This document shows positions 16,477 to 25,413 of a stretch of 34,012 nucleotides of DNA, in pieces; position 1 is the first letter of the stretch, and the number at the start of each line of letters is the position of its first letter. The DNA is from Candidatus Levybacteria bacterium RBG_16_35_11 (GTDB lineage: Bacteria > Patescibacteriota > Microgenomatia > Levybacterales > UBA12049), in NCBI GenBank assembly GCA_001781995.1, contig MFNH01000035.1, positions 1-34,012 of the forward strand, given 5' to 3'. The notes under the pieces are model-generated. The model saw only the letters and a list, made by a program, of their open reading frames with translations. It did not search any database and had not been told where the DNA came from. A program made the position numbers and the translations under genes.

Positions 16477-16742
16477 GGAAAAAAATACATAATCATTTTG
16501 CATATTACATTGTTCTTTCGGCTATTCTATTTTTGGGTTTTTTTGCAATTCAAAAAACAAGCAATCTTGAAGATAGAATGTTGTTCATCTCAATAATAAC
16601 ATTTTGTTATGTTCTTTTTGGGATTATCCATCATTTGCTAAATCATAAATTTAACGCTAAAATTATGTTAGAATACGTTCTAATTGGCTGCCTTGGAATC
16701 TCATTGATATTTTTTATCCTGAAAGGAGGATTAGGAATTTAG
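16473..16742 (+). CDS. Small three-helix membrane protein of unknown function
   Basis: An 89-residue protein with three hydrophobic segments (about 11-26, 37-56 and 66-85), separated by short loops with histidines (IIHHLLNHKF). I do not recognise it. It starts within the ATGA overlap with the CAP-domain gene and probably works in the same membrane context. Four bases separate it from rfbA. Confidence 0.68.
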   Translation: MRKKIHNHFAYYIVLSAILFLGFFAIQKTSNLEDRMLFISIITFCYVLFGIIHHLLNHKFNAKIMLEYVLIGCLGISLIFFILKGGLGI

Positions 16743-16746
16743 CCGC

Positions 16747-17490
16747 ATGAAAGGAGTAGTTTTAGCAGGGGGTCTTGGAACAAGGTTATACCCCTTAACA
16801 CACGTAACAAATAAACATTTGCTTCCCGTTTATGATAAGCCGATGATTTTTTATCCGATTGAAACATTGGTCAGAGCAGGAATTAAAGATGTTTTACTCG
16901 TAACAAGCGGTCCTCATGTTGGGCACTTTTTGGGAGTTTTAAAAAACGGAAAAGAATTGGGCTTGGATCATCTGGAATATGCATATCAGGAAAAGCCTGA
17001 TGGTGGAATTGCCGATGCTCTCGGATTGGCCGAGGATTTTGCAGACGGTGATAATATAACTGTAATTTTAGGTGATAATACTACCGACTCAAACATCTCA
17101 AAAGCAGTCTCAGACTTTAAAAAGGGGGCAGTTGTTTTTCTTAAAAAAGTTAACGATCCTTTCCGGTTTGGAGTTGCGGAATTCGATAAAAATGATCCGA
17201 AAAAAGTAGTTGGGATAGAGGAAAAACCAAAAGAACCAAAATCGGACTATGCAGTAACAGGTCTTTATATTTATGATAAAAATGTTTTTTCCTACATTAA
17301 AAAATGTAACCCTAATTTTGCCGGCAGAAATCAACTTGAGATAACCGAAGTCAATAATTATTATCTAAAAGACGGAGAATTACGTTGGGAAGAGTTGAAG
17401 GGGTTCTGGAGCGATGCCGGTACTTTTGGTAGCCTTTTTGAAGCTAGCCAGTTCTGGGCAAGTAAACAAAAAACAACGGGAGAGCTTTAG
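16747..17490 (+). CDS. rfbA: Glucose-1-phosphate thymidylyltransferase
   Basis: A 247-residue nucleotidyltransferase making dTDP-glucose from glucose-1-phosphate and dTTP. The nucleotide-binding start is VVLAGGLGTRLYPLT, followed by NKHLLPVYDKPMIFYPIETL, the YQEKPDGGIADAL segment of the sugar-binding loop and VILGDNTTD with the metal-binding Asp. It belongs to the short form of about 240-250 residues rather than the 290-residue RmlA of E. coli. It opens the nucleotide-sugar operon; the next gene starts immediately after its TAG. A related sugar-phosphate nucleotidyltransferase with UTP preference is less likely given rfbB and rfbD nearby. Confidence 0.92.
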   Translation: MKGVVLAGGLGTRLYPLTHVTNKHLLPVYDKPMIFYPIETLVRAGIKDVLLVTSGPHVGHFLGVLKNGKELGLDHLEYAYQEKPDGGIADALGLAEDFADGDNITVILGDNTTDSNISKAVSDFKKGAVVFLKKVNDPFRFGVAEFDKNDPKKVVGIEEKPKEPKSDYAVTGLYIYDKNVFSYIKKCNPNFAGRNQLEITEVNNYYLKDGELRWEELKGFWSDAGTFGSLFEASQFWASKQKTTGEL

Positions 17491-18027
17491 ATGAGTCAAT
17501 GGAAGATAAGAGAAAAAACGGTCCACAAAACAGACCTTTTCCAAATTATTGAACAAACAATAACTGGAAAAAACAAGACTAAGAAATATGAAATTGTGGA
17601 AAGAAGGCCTACAACAATAGTTTTTCCTCTTACCGAATCTTTTGAAATTTATCTCTTGTCGCAATACAGAAGCTTGTTTAATAAGACAATTATAGAGGCG
17701 GTATCCGGTCATGTAGATAATTCCGAGAGTCCTTTTAAATCGGCAAAAAGAGAGCTAAAAGAAGAGGCGGGATTAATCGCCAATACATGGGAAGAATTAT
17801 TAAGAGTAGACGCTTCGGCAAGTGTAATAAGGTCAGTTATGCACCTTTTTTTAGCAAGAGATCTTGAAGAGACAGATTCAAGTCCCGAAGAGGGAGAAGA
17901 AATTAAGATAATAAAGATGCCATTGTCAGATGCAATAGAAAAAATAGAAAAAAGAGAAATAACAAGTGGCCCCACTGTTTTGGGCTTATTGTATATTGAT
18001 AAATTAATAAAGGAAAAAAAATTATAA
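17491..18027 (+). CDS. Nudix hydrolase (ADP-ribose/NDP-sugar pyrophosphatase type)
   Basis: A 178-residue Nudix protein. The full Nudix box GHVDNSESPFKSAKRELKEEAGL is cut here into its key parts: Gly73, Glu79, Arg87-Glu88, Glu91-Glu92, Gly94. All catalytic residues of the GX5EX7REUXEEXGU pattern are present. The overall layout, with an N-terminal beta region before QYRSLFNKTIIEAVSG, matches ADP-ribose pyrophosphatases that split nucleotide-diphosphate sugars. It stands between rfbA and rfbB, where an rfbC (3,5-epimerase) gene is often found, and could trim the pool of a nucleotide sugar made by the operon. That role is inference. Confidence 0.9.
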   Translation: MSQWKIREKTVHKTDLFQIIEQTITGKNKTKKYEIVERRPTTIVFPLTESFEIYLLSQYRSLFNKTIIEAVSGHVDNSESPFKSAKRELKEEAGLIANTWEELLRVDASASVIRSVMHLFLARDLEETDSSPEEGEEIKIIKMPLSDAIEKIEKREITSGPTVLGLLYIDKLIKEKKL

Positions 18028-18028
18028 T

Positions 18029-20125
18029 ATGAAGCTTTTAGTAACAGGCGGAGCAGGATTTATTGGTTCAAATTTTATTCTTTATTGGTTAAAGAATTAT
18101 CCAAATGATGAAATTATAAATTTTGATAAATTAACTTACGCTGGTAATTTAGAGAATTTAAAGGAGGTTGAAAAAAATCCTCATTATTCTTTTGTAAAAG
18201 GTGATATTTGCGATGCTACATTCTTAGAAAAAGTAATGCCGGGAATTGATGTTGTCGTTCATTTTGCTGCCGAGTCACATGTTGACAGATCAATTATTAA
18301 ACCTGCTGACTTTATTTCCACAAATGTCTTAGGCACCCAAGTTTTATTAGAAATGAGTTTAAAAAATAAAGTTAAAAAATTTCACCATATTTCCTGTTAT
18401 GACGAAAAAACTCGAGCTATGACAAAAGAAGGATTGAAATATTATTGGGAACTAAATGATAGAGATGAGGTTCTTTCTTTGAATTTAGAAACTAAAGAAA
18501 TCGAATGGAAGAATATCAATAAAATAATAGTACAAAATTACACGGGCGAGATGGTCAAAATAAAATCGGACAGAATTGACTTTCTTGTTACACCAAATCA
18601 CAGAATGCTTCTTGTAACTAAGAGGAATAAGCTACTTTTTAAAGAAGCAAGGGGGTTAGGAGCAAGAAACATTCTCCCAAGAGGTCTCTGGACTTCAGGA
18701 GAAGCGATTAATAGTGATTTTATGTATCTTCTGGGTTTTTTTATTGGTGATGGATTTTTGGCATATCAAGAAAAAAGAACTAAGAGCATTTCCGGGTTAA
18801 CAAAGCAAGAATATCTTCTCGTTGCAAAAGACAATTCAACTGGACGGTTTGTAAGCGTCGGGAAACTAGGAACGACTTCAGAGGTAGTATCTAAATCGTA
18901 TAGAATATTTTTAGATGTTCCCGTATCAGATAAGTCAAGGAGAAGACTTGAAGAGACCCTAACCAGACTTAAAATTAATTGGCATGCACATAAAGGGGCG
19001 GCAGGTGAACATATATATTTCACTTCAAAATTACTACACAAAGTCTTAAAAGATTGTGGAAAAGGGGCAATTAACAAAAGAATACCAAGATGGGCATTAG
19101 AAGGCGACAAAGAGGGTTTGACAGCGTTATTCAATGGGTTAATAGACTCTGACGGTAGCAGGGGTCGTAATTTCCTAAGATTTACCACTTCAAGCAAAAA
19201 ACTTTCTGAAGATTTCTCTGAATTATGTATTAAATTAAGCTTAGCCCCTCACATCTTTACCGTAAGGTCTAAAGGAAGCTACTATAGAGGCAGATTTATA
19301 AGGGGTGGAGTAAGTTATCTTGTTACAGTTGCTAACACAAACCGTTCTATTATTACAAGATATGGATATAAACATGTAAGTAAAACTTCTTACATTGGGA
19401 AAATTTGGTGCGTTAAAATTCCAGATAACAAGAACTTACTCGTAGAAAGAAATGGGGTTTTTGCTTTTTGCGGCAATACAGATGAAGTGTTCGGACACCT
19501 TAAATTAGAAGAAAAGAGTAAGTTTAATGAACGAACAAATTATAATCCCAGAAGTCCTTATTCAGCCAGTAAAGCCGGCTCAGATCACTTAGTAAGAGCA
19601 TACCATTATACATTCGGATTACCAATTACAATTTCAAACTGTTCGAATAATTTCGGTCCTTATCAGTTTCCGGAAAAGTTAATTCCTTTGGCAATAACTA
19701 ATCTTTTAGAAGGAAAAAAAGTGCCTGTTTATGGTGATGGTCTTTATGTCAGAGATTGGCTTTATGTCGAAGATCATTGCAGGGCAATTGATTTAATAAT
19801 CAATAAAGGAAAAGATGGAGAAACCTATTGCGTTGGCGGAATGACACAAGACGTTAATAATCTTGAGGTAGTTAGAAAAATATTAAAGGTTTTGGGCAAA
19901 GATGAAGATATGATTGAATTTGTAAAAGATAGACCAGGCCATGACCGAAAATATGCAATTGATTGGAGCAAGATAAAAAAAGAACTTAGCTGGGAACCAA
20001 AATACAGTTTTGAAAAGTGGCTTGAAAAAACGGTCAAGTGGTATGAGGAAAATCAAGGTTGGTGGAAAAAAGTTAAAAGCGGAGAATATAAAGATTATTA
20101 CAAAAAGCAATATGGGGACTTATGA
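18029..20125 (+). CDS. rfbB: dTDP-glucose 4,6-dehydratase precursor interrupted by an intein
   Basis: A 698-residue precursor. Residues 1-122 and 484-698 together form a normal RfbB (RmlB) of 337 residues that converts dTDP-glucose to dTDP-4-keto-6-deoxyglucose. They carry the Rossmann motif TGGAGFIGSNF, HFAAESHVDRSI, the catalytic STDEVFG, YSASK with the Tyr-x3-Lys pair, and NNFGPYQFPEKLIP. Residues 123-483 are an intein that sits exactly between Ser122 and Thr484 of the catalytic Ser-Thr-Asp-Glu stretch. The enzyme can therefore work only after protein splicing, with Thr484 as the +1 nucleophile. The ATG is one base after the Nudix stop, and the gene overlaps rfbD by four bases. No frameshift or stop was found in either part. 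Confidence 0.95.
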   Translation: MKLLVTGGAGFIGSNFILYWLKNYPNDEIINFDKLTYAGNLENLKEVEKNPHYSFVKGDICDATFLEKVMPGIDVVVHFAAESHVDRSIIKPADFISTNVLGTQVLLEMSLKNKVKKFHHISCYDEKTRAMTKEGLKYYWELNDRDEVLSLNLETKEIEWKNINKIIVQNYTGEMVKIKSDRIDFLVTPNHRMLLVTKRNKLLFKEARGLGARNILPRGLWTSGEAINSDFMYLLGFFIGDGFLAYQEKRTKSISGLTKQEYLLVAKDNSTGRFVSVGKLGTTSEVVSKSYRIFLDVPVSDKSRRRLEETLTRLKINWHAHKGAAGEHIYFTSKLLHKVLKDCGKGAINKRIPRWALEGDKEGLTALFNGLIDSDGSRGRNFLRFTTSSKKLSEDFSELCIKLSLAPHIFTVRSKGSYYRGRFIRGGVSYLVTVANTNRSIITRYGYKHVSKTSYIGKIWCVKIPDNKNLLVERNGVFAFCGNTDEVFGHLKLEEKSKFNERTNYNPRSPYSASKAGSDHLVRAYHYTFGLPITISNCSNNFGPYQFPEKLIPLAITNLLEGKKVPVYGDGLYVRDWLYVEDHCRAIDLIINKGKDGETYCVGGMTQDVNNLEVVRKILKVLGKDEDMIEFVKDRPGHDRKYAIDWSKIKKELSWEPKYSFEKWLEKTVKWYEENQGWWKKVKSGEYKDYYKKQYGDL
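18395..19477 (+). mobile_element. Intein with LAGLIDADG homing endonuclease domain in RfbB
   Basis: The intein encodes 361 residues. It begins with Cys in CYDEKTRAMTKEG (block A). Block B is GEMVKIKSDRIDFLVTPNHR, with the Thr-x2-His that assists the first N-S shift. The two LAGLIDADG helices are LLGFFIGDGF (intein residues 112-121) and LFNGLIDSDGS (245-255), each with the acidic catalytic Asp. Block D, KRIPRWAL (229-236), lies just before the second helix. The C-terminal part is GKIWCVKIP, then NLLVERNGVFAFCGN, ending in the cyclising Asn. The usual penultimate His is Gly, a form also known from other inteins that end Gly-Asn. All splicing and nuclease blocks are present, so it should be active in splicing and possibly in homing. 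Confidence 0.94.
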
Positions 20126-20994
20126 GAATAATTGGAACAGGATTAACCGGGCTTTTGGGGTCAAGAATCGTAGAGCTGTTAACTGATTATCAATTCCAAA
20201 ATTTAAGTAGAGTTACAGGAGTTGATATTACAAGCAAAGATCAAGTTTCTTCTGCGATTGCTAATTCTTCTTCAAGCTTAGTTCTTCATTTAGCTGCCTT
20301 TACAGATGTTGATGGGGCGGAAAAAGAGAAAGATTTAAAAGAACAAAGTTTGGTTTGGAAAATAAATGTTGAGGGCACAAAAAATGTTTTGGAGGCTTGT
20401 GAGAAATCTAATAAGAAAATAATTTATTTTTCAACTGATATGGTTTTTCCAGGTACAAAAGAAGTTCCAGAAAAATATACTGAGGAAGATAAAACAGGTG
20501 CAATTGGTTTTTATGCCAAAACCAAAGAAGAAGCGGAAAAATTGATTGAAAAAGCAACTTGTCCCTGGTTAATTATTCGTCCGGCTTACCCATATCGTTC
20601 AAATTTTGAAAAAAAAGATTTTGTCAGAAACTTTAAGCAATTACTTGAGGCAGGTAAACAAATAGAAGCGGTATCTGATCACTTTTTTACCCCGACTTTT
20701 ATTGATGATCTTGCAAAAGTTTTAGACCTTGCAATTTCCGAAAATTTAACGGGTAAGCTACATGTAACAGGCGGAGAGATTGTAAATCCGCTTGAAGCTG
20801 CTTTAAAGATTGCCGATTTTTTCAAACTCAACAAAGATTTAATTGGAAAAACAACGCGCGATAAGTTTTTTAAAGACAGGGCGCCAAGAGCTTACAATTT
20901 ATCTTTGAATAATGATAAAATAGGAAAACTGGGGGTTAGAATGCATTCTTTTCAAGAAGGTTTAATAGAACTTAAAAAACAACTAGCAATATGA
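20122..20994 (+). CDS. rfbD: dTDP-4-dehydrorhamnose reductase-like protein
   Basis: A 290-residue short-chain reductase. The glycine motif is GTGLTGLLGSRI (a variant of GxxGxxG), followed by LHLAAFTDVDGAE, which corresponds to the AAYTAVDKAE of RmlD. STDMVFPG and FYAKTKEEAE contain the catalytic Thr and the Tyr-x3-Lys. RmlD reduces dTDP-4-keto-L-rhamnose to dTDP-L-rhamnose with NAD(P)H. Because no rfbC lies beside it, its in vivo substrate could also be the unepimerised 4-keto-6-deoxyglucose (inference). It overlaps rfbB and ugd by four bases on each side. Confidence 0.85.
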   Translation: MRIIGTGLTGLLGSRIVELLTDYQFQNLSRVTGVDITSKDQVSSAIANSSSSLVLHLAAFTDVDGAEKEKDLKEQSLVWKINVEGTKNVLEACEKSNKKIIYFSTDMVFPGTKEVPEKYTEEDKTGAIGFYAKTKEEAEKLIEKATCPWLIIRPAYPYRSNFEKKDFVRNFKQLLEAGKQIEAVSDHFFTPTFIDDLAKVLDLAISENLTGKLHVTGGEIVNPLEAALKIADFFKLNKDLIGKTTRDKFFKDRAPRAYNLSLNNDKIGKLGVRMHSFQEGLIELKKQLAI

Positions 20995-22280
20995 CAATAA
21001 CATTCATAGGGCATGGCTACGTAGGTCTTGTTACGGCCTCTATTTTTGCTGACTTGGGTAATAAAGTTTGGGTCATTGGTCACACAAAGCAAAAAATAGA
21101 AGAATTAAAAAAAGGAACAATCCCCTTTTATGAGCCAGGTCTTGCCGAACTTGTTAAAAAAAATATTAAAGAAGAAAGGCTTCTTTTTACCTTAGATTAT
21201 GAGGAAGCAATTCCCGATTCAGAAGTTGTCTTTATTGCGGTTGGAACACCTCCATATAAAACAGGGGATGCTCAGCTCTCCACAGTTTTTGAAGTATCGA
21301 GAAAAATTGCAAAGAATTTAAAAGGTTATACGGTGGTTGCAATAAAAAGCACGGTTCCACCCGGCACATGCAAAAAAATCGGTAGTTACATTAAATCTTT
21401 AAAAGAAGGAAAATCTGAGTTTGACATTGCGTCTTGCCCAGAATTTTTAAGGGAAGGAACGGCAATCCCCGATACACTTAATCCCGATAGAATCGTAATT
21501 GGATCAGAAAATAAAAAAGCGGAGAAACTACTTATGGAGCTTCATAGGCCAATTGATGGAAATTTTGTATTAACAAATCTAGAGACATCAGAGCTTATTA
21601 AATATGCTGCAAATTCCTTTTTAGCTACTAAAATTTCATTTGCCAATGCTATTGCTAAACTTTCGGAAATATTGGGAGCAGATGGGCTTAAAGTCTTGGA
21701 AGGAATAGGCTTGGATAGAAGAATAGGCAGTGAGTTTCTTTTTCCAGGGCCTGGATATGGCGGCAGCTGCTTCCCTAAGGACGTTAAAGCATTAGTTGCA
21801 ATTGCCAAAGACTATGATTATTCATTTTCACTCCTCGAAAGTGTAGAGAGGGTAAATGAACAAGCAAAAAGAGATATTGTTAGAAAAGTAAGGAAGTTGG
21901 TAGGAGATTTAAGGGGAGTAACAATTGGAGTTTTGGGGCTTTCTTTTAAACCAAATACCGATGATATGAGAGATGCTCCGTCAATAGATATTATTGAGCT
22001 TTTAAAAAGAGACGGTGCAAATATAAAAGCTTTTGATCCTCAGGCAATTGAAAATGCGAAAGGAATAATTAAAGACATCAAGTTTACGGAAAATATTTAC
22101 GATGCTGCAAAAGATGCGCAAGCACTAGTTATCCTTACCGAATGGAATGATTTTAAAGAAGTTGATTTAGGAAAGATAAAAAACCTTATGAAAAATCCTG
22201 TAATTATCGACGGAAGAAATATTTACGACCCTCAAAAAATGAAAGAATTAGGTTTTACCTACGTGGGAGTTGGGAGATGA
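20991..22280 (+). CDS. ugd: UDP-glucose 6-dehydrogenase
   Basis: A 429-residue enzyme that oxidises UDP-glucose to UDP-glucuronate with two NAD+. It has GHGYVGLVTASIFADLG at the N-terminus, GTPPYKTGDAQ, KSTVPPGT, SCPEFLREGTAIPD, and the catalytic PGPGYGGSCFPKD with Cys260. The C-terminal domain contains LGLSFKPNTDDMRDAPS. The GSCFPKD form separates it from the WecC-type dehydrogenase at 1931-3202. It overlaps rfbD and the next gene by ATGA, so it is part of the same translational unit. UDP-glucuronate would be a precursor for acidic surface sugars or pentoses. Confidence 0.94.
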   Translation: MTITFIGHGYVGLVTASIFADLGNKVWVIGHTKQKIEELKKGTIPFYEPGLAELVKKNIKEERLLFTLDYEEAIPDSEVVFIAVGTPPYKTGDAQLSTVFEVSRKIAKNLKGYTVVAIKSTVPPGTCKKIGSYIKSLKEGKSEFDIASCPEFLREGTAIPDTLNPDRIVIGSENKKAEKLLMELHRPIDGNFVLTNLETSELIKYAANSFLATKISFANAIAKLSEILGADGLKVLEGIGLDRRIGSEFLFPGPGYGGSCFPKDVKALVAIAKDYDYSFSLLESVERVNEQAKRDIVRKVRKLVGDLRGVTIGVLGLSFKPNTDDMRDAPSIDIIELLKRDGANIKAFDPQAIENAKGIIKDIKFTENIYDAAKDAQALVILTEWNDFKEVDLGKIKNLMKNPVIIDGRNIYDPQKMKELGFTYVGVGR

Positions 22281-23254
22281 AAAAAACCTTAATTACAGGA
22301 GCCTCAGGTTTTGTTGGTAAGCATTTAATAGAACTTCTTTTAAAGGAAAATAAACAAGTTTGTTTCTCACAAAATAATCAAATTTTCGGAACATATTTGG
22401 ACCCTAAAAGCATAGATAGCCTAAGCATATTTAAAGACAAATTAAACTTAGCAAAAATAGACTTAAAAGACGAAAAAGGGGTGTTTTCTCTAATAGAAGA
22501 AATAAAACCCGATTTTATTTTTCATCTGGCGGCATTTACCTCTCCTGCAGAAAGTTTTAACGATCCCAAAGAAACGATAGTTAATAACATCTTAACGGAG
22601 TTAAACATACTTGAAGCGCTTAGAAAATTATCCCTAAGCAATACGAGAATTTTAATTACATCATCCGCAGATATTTATGGAAAAGTTAAAAAAGAGAATT
22701 TGCCAATAAATGAAGATTGTCCATTAAATCCTACAGATCCCTATGCAGTATCTAAAATTGCCCAGGATTTTCTGGCTCTTCAATACTTTAATGCTTATGG
22801 CTTAAAAACAATTAGAACAAGGGCTTTTAATCATGTTGGACCCGGACAATCTCCTAATTTTGTGGTTTCCGCATTCGCAAAAAAAATTGCCCAGTTAGAA
22901 AAGGGGCTACATAATGAGATAACTGTAGGAAATTTGGAAGCCAAGCGGGATTTTACAGATGTTCGAGATATGGTTCAGGCATACGCACAAATAATAGAAA
23001 AAGGAGAGCCAGGAGAAGTGTACAACATAGGGTCCGGAATCTCTATTAAAATTTCTGAACTTTTAGAAAATTTAACTAAATTAGTAAATAAAAAAATCAC
23101 AATTTCGATTGATAAAAAATTGTTTCGTCCGGTTGACAATCCCGAACTTGTATGCGATGCTACTAAAATAGGAAAGACTATCAATTGGAGGCCAGAAATT
23201 CCACTTAATAAGACGCTTGAGGATACGTTGAACTATTGGCGAAATCAAATATGA
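22277..23254 (+). CDS. rmd: GDP-6-deoxy-D-mannose (GDP-4-keto-6-deoxymannose) reductase
   Basis: A 325-residue extended SDR. It has [36 protein letters not shown], and YAVSK as the catalytic pair. Next come [20 protein letters not shown] and [20 protein letters not shown], which are characteristic of the Rmd family. Near the end [16 protein letters not shown] and [10 protein letters not shown] also match. Rmd reduces the product of Gmd, encoded next, to GDP-D-rhamnose. The pair order rmd-gmd with a four-base overlap supports the assignment. A GDP-mannose 4,6-dehydratase or dTDP-sugar role is less likely. Confidence 0.86.
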   Translation: MKKTLITGASGFVGKHLIELLLKENKQVCFSQNNQIFGTYLDPKSIDSLSIFKDKLNLAKIDLKDEKGVFSLIEEIKPDFIFHLAAFTSPAESFNDPKETIVNNILTELNILEALRKLSLSNTRILITSSADIYGKVKKENLPINEDCPLNPTDPYAVSKIAQDFLALQYFNAYGLKTIRTRAFNHVGPGQSPNFVVSAFAKKIAQLEKGLHNEITVGNLEAKRDFTDVRDMVQAYAQIIEKGEPGEVYNIGSGISIKISELLENLTKLVNKKITISIDKKLFRPVDNPELVCDATKIGKTINWRPEIPLNKTLEDTLNYWRNQI

Positions 23255-24219
23255 AAAAAGCTTTAATAACAGGAATTACGGGTCAGGATGGTTCATATTT
23301 AGCAGAGCTACTTTTATCAAAAGGATATAAAGTATACGGCCTTACAAGAAGAACCAGCACAGTTAATAACGAGAGAATACAACATATTGAGGATAAAATT
23401 ACTCTACTTCAGGGAGATTTATTAGATCAGAGTTCATTAAGTTCTGCGATTTTGGAATCTGAACCAGATGAGGTTTATAATTTAGCTGCTCAATCATTTG
23501 TTAAAACTTCCTGGAATCAGCCTGTTCTAACGGGTGAATTCACTGCCTTAGGGGTAACAAGATTACTTGAGGGAATAAGAACAATTAATCCAAAAATTAA
23601 GTTTTATCAAGCATCTTCTTCGGAAATGTTTGGAAAAGTAACTGAGAGTCCTCAAAAAGAAACAACAAGGTTCCATCCAAGAAGCCCCTATGGGGTAGCA
23701 AAGGTATATGGGCATTACATAACCGTAAACTATAGAGAAAGTTACGGAATTTTTGCTTGCTCTGGAATTTTATTTAACCATGAATCACCAAGGCGCGGGC
23801 TTGAATTTGTAACCCGAAAAGTTACCCATTCAGCAGCCAGAATTAAACTGGGAAAACAAAAAACTATGGAGTTAGGTAGCCTAGAGCCAAAAAGAGACTG
23901 GGGATTTGCAGGAGATTACGTTGAAGCAATCTGGTTAATGCTTCAACAAGAAAAGGCGGATGATTATGTAATTGCATCGGGAGAAAATCATTCAGTAAGG
24001 GAACTTGTTGAGCTGGCATTTAGCTTTGCCGGTATAAAAGATTGGAGAAAACATGTTATTTTTGACAAAGAAGAGCACATGAGACCAGCAGAAGTAGATT
24101 ATCTTATTGGAGATGCCTCTAAAGCAAAGGAAAAATTGGGATGGAAACCAAAAACAAGCTTTAAACAATTGGTGGAAATGATGGTTAAAGCCGATTTAGA
24201 GCTCGAGCGTTCTAAATAA
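23251..24219 (+). CDS. gmd: GDP-mannose 4,6-dehydratase
   Basis: A 322-residue dehydratase converting GDP-D-mannose to GDP-4-keto-6-deoxy-D-mannose. It has [49 protein letters not shown] with the catalytic Ser/Glu, [14 protein letters not shown] with Tyr-x3-Lys, [16 protein letters not shown] and [16 protein letters not shown], all hallmark Gmd segments. The ATG at 23251 is chosen because it overlaps the rmd stop (ATGA); an in-frame upstream start at 23236 would add five residues that are not family-like. It is the last gene of the operon that begins with rfbA; a new promoter follows. Confidence 0.94.
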   Translation: MKKALITGITGQDGSYLAELLLSKGYKVYGLTRRTSTVNNERIQHIEDKITLLQGDLLDQSSLSSAILESEPDEVYNLAAQSFVKTSWNQPVLTGEFTALGVTRLLEGIRTINPKIKFYQASSSEMFGKVTESPQKETTRFHPRSPYGVAKVYGHYITVNYRESYGIFACSGILFNHESPRRGLEFVTRKVTHSAARIKLGKQKTMELGSLEPKRDWGFAGDYVEAIWLMLQQEKADDYVIASGENHSVRELVELAFSFAGIKDWRKHVIFDKEEHMRPAEVDYLIGDASKAKEKLGWKPKTSFKQLVEMMVKADLELERSK

Positions 24220-24241
24220 TTATCTCCGCTAATAATCCATC

Positions 24242-24271
24242 TTGAAAAAAGCTCCATAAAACCAATAAAAT
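24242..24271 (+). promoter_or_regulatory. Promoter of the GT2-GtrA gene
   Basis: TTGAAA (24242-24247), an 18-base spacer and TAAAAT (24266-24271) stand in the 63-base gap after gmd. Eleven bases separate the -10 box from the ATG at 24283, so the leader would be about four bases. Confidence 0.55.
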
Positions 24272-24282
24272 AGTTAAAGAGA

Positions 24283-25413
24283 ATGAAAGTAGTAATCGTA
24301 ATTCCCACCTACAACGAAAAAGAGAATATCCAAACGTTAATACCAATCTTAGAAGAAGAAATATTCCCGCAAATTAAAAACCACGATATGAATATCTTGG
24401 TTGCTGACGATAGTTCCCCCGACGGAACCAGACAGGAAGTTGAGAAACTAATGAAGAAATGGAGCAATATTAATATCAGTTCCGGCGAAAAACATGGACT
24501 CGGCGCAGCTTACGTTAGAGGAATGACTTATGCAGTTGAAAAAATGGGGGCAGAAGTGATGTTTGAAATGGATGCAGATCTTTTCCATGATCCGAAAAAG
24601 ATCCCGGATTTTCTTAAAAAAATTGAGGAGGGATTCGATTTTGTAATTGGCACCAGATACAGCGACGGAGGTTCAATTCCGTCTAATTGGGGAATTCATA
24701 GAAAATTCCTTTCCATTTTTGGGAATTTGATAATCCGCGTCATCCTAACAAGGTTTTATATTCATGATTGGACCGGAGGATATAGAGCAATTAAAAAAGA
24801 AGTTTTCTTAAAAGAGAAAAATAAACTCTCCGAATTTACAGGTTATCTTTTTCAGGTAGGATTTTTATTAAACGCAGTTCATGATGGATTTAAAGTTGCA
24901 GAGGTTCCCTTTCACGCAACCGACAGAGTACTGGGGAAATCAAAAATTCCAACAGGGAATACAATTGTTCAGACATTAGCCTTTGTTATTAAAGAAAGGA
25001 TTAAAGAACTAATTTTTGGATCATTTGGAAAATTTTTGGTTGTGGGAGGAACAGGTTTTGTCATTCAGGCAGTTGTTCTTAAGATTTTGGTTGAAGGCTT
25101 CAATATTCATCCTGCAATTTCAAGTTTGGCAGGAGCGGTTTTGGCAATTTTTTCCAATTTTAATCTCAACAATATCTGGACATTTAAAACCGAAAAAGTA
25201 AAGGGAATTGGGATGTATTTTTGGAAATTGCTTCATTTTTACGGGACCTCTGCGGTTGGAGTAGTTGTTATTCAATCAGGAATAATATTCTTAGGAGATC
25301 AAATTATTGGCAGAAAATATTATTTTATTTATTTCTTGGTTGGAACATTTATTTTAATGCTTTATAATTTCACAATGTATAGATTTGTTATCTGGAGGAA
25401 AAAGCCCCATTAA
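24283..25413 (+). CDS. Polyprenyl-phosphate mannose/glucose synthase fused to GtrA domain
   Basis: A 376-residue fusion. Residues 1-235 form a GT2 domain of the dolichyl-phosphate-mannose synthase type: VVIVIPTYNEKENI, VADDSSPDGT, HGLGAAYVRGM, FEMDADLFHDP with the DXD, GTRYSDGG and WTGGYRAIKK. Residues about 245-370 are a GtrA domain with four membrane helices, starting FGKFLVVGGTGFVIQAVV and including NFNLNNIWTF. The GT domain would move a sugar from a nucleotide (GDP-mannose is typical) to undecaprenyl phosphate, and the GtrA part anchors or helps flip the lipid-linked sugar. The next gene, a GT-C enzyme that uses such lipid-sugars, overlaps its stop codon by one base. Confidence 0.9.
   Translation: MKVVIVIPTYNEKENIQTLIPILEEEIFPQIKNHDMNILVADDSSPDGTRQEVEKLMKKWSNINISSGEKHGLGAAYVRGMTYAVEKMGAEVMFEMDADLFHDPKKIPDFLKKIEEGFDFVIGTRYSDGGSIPSNWGIHRKFLSIFGNLIIRVILTRFYIHDWTGGYRAIKKEVFLKEKNKLSEFTGYLFQVGFLLNAVHDGFKVAEVPFHATDRVLGKSKIPTGNTIVQTLAFVIKERIKELIFGSFGKFLVVGGTGFVIQAVVLKILVEGFNIHPAISSLAGAVLAIFSNFNLNNIWTFKTEKVKGIGMYFWKLLHFYGTSAVGVVVIQSGIIFLGDQIIGRKYYFIYFLVGTFILMLYNFTMYRFVIWRKKPH

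Noticed and set aside
16720-16735. GGAGG as ribosome binding site of rfbA
   Set aside because: It lies about 15-20 bases from the ATG at 16747, too far, and encodes Gly-Gly of the preceding membrane protein.
18766-19197. 143-residue minus-strand open frame inside the intein
   Set aside because: It is a shadow of the intein endonuclease domain; the plus frame has clear intein motifs and the minus translation shows no family pattern.
23236-23250. Upstream start for gmd
   Set aside because: The ATG at 23251 overlaps the rmd stop in the ATGA manner seen throughout the operon and directly precedes the Gmd Rossmann motif.
23524-23540. Partial match to the secDF element end (TTCTAACGGGTGAAT) in gmd
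   Set aside because: It lies in conserved Gmd coding sequence, lacks the second repeat and is probably chance.
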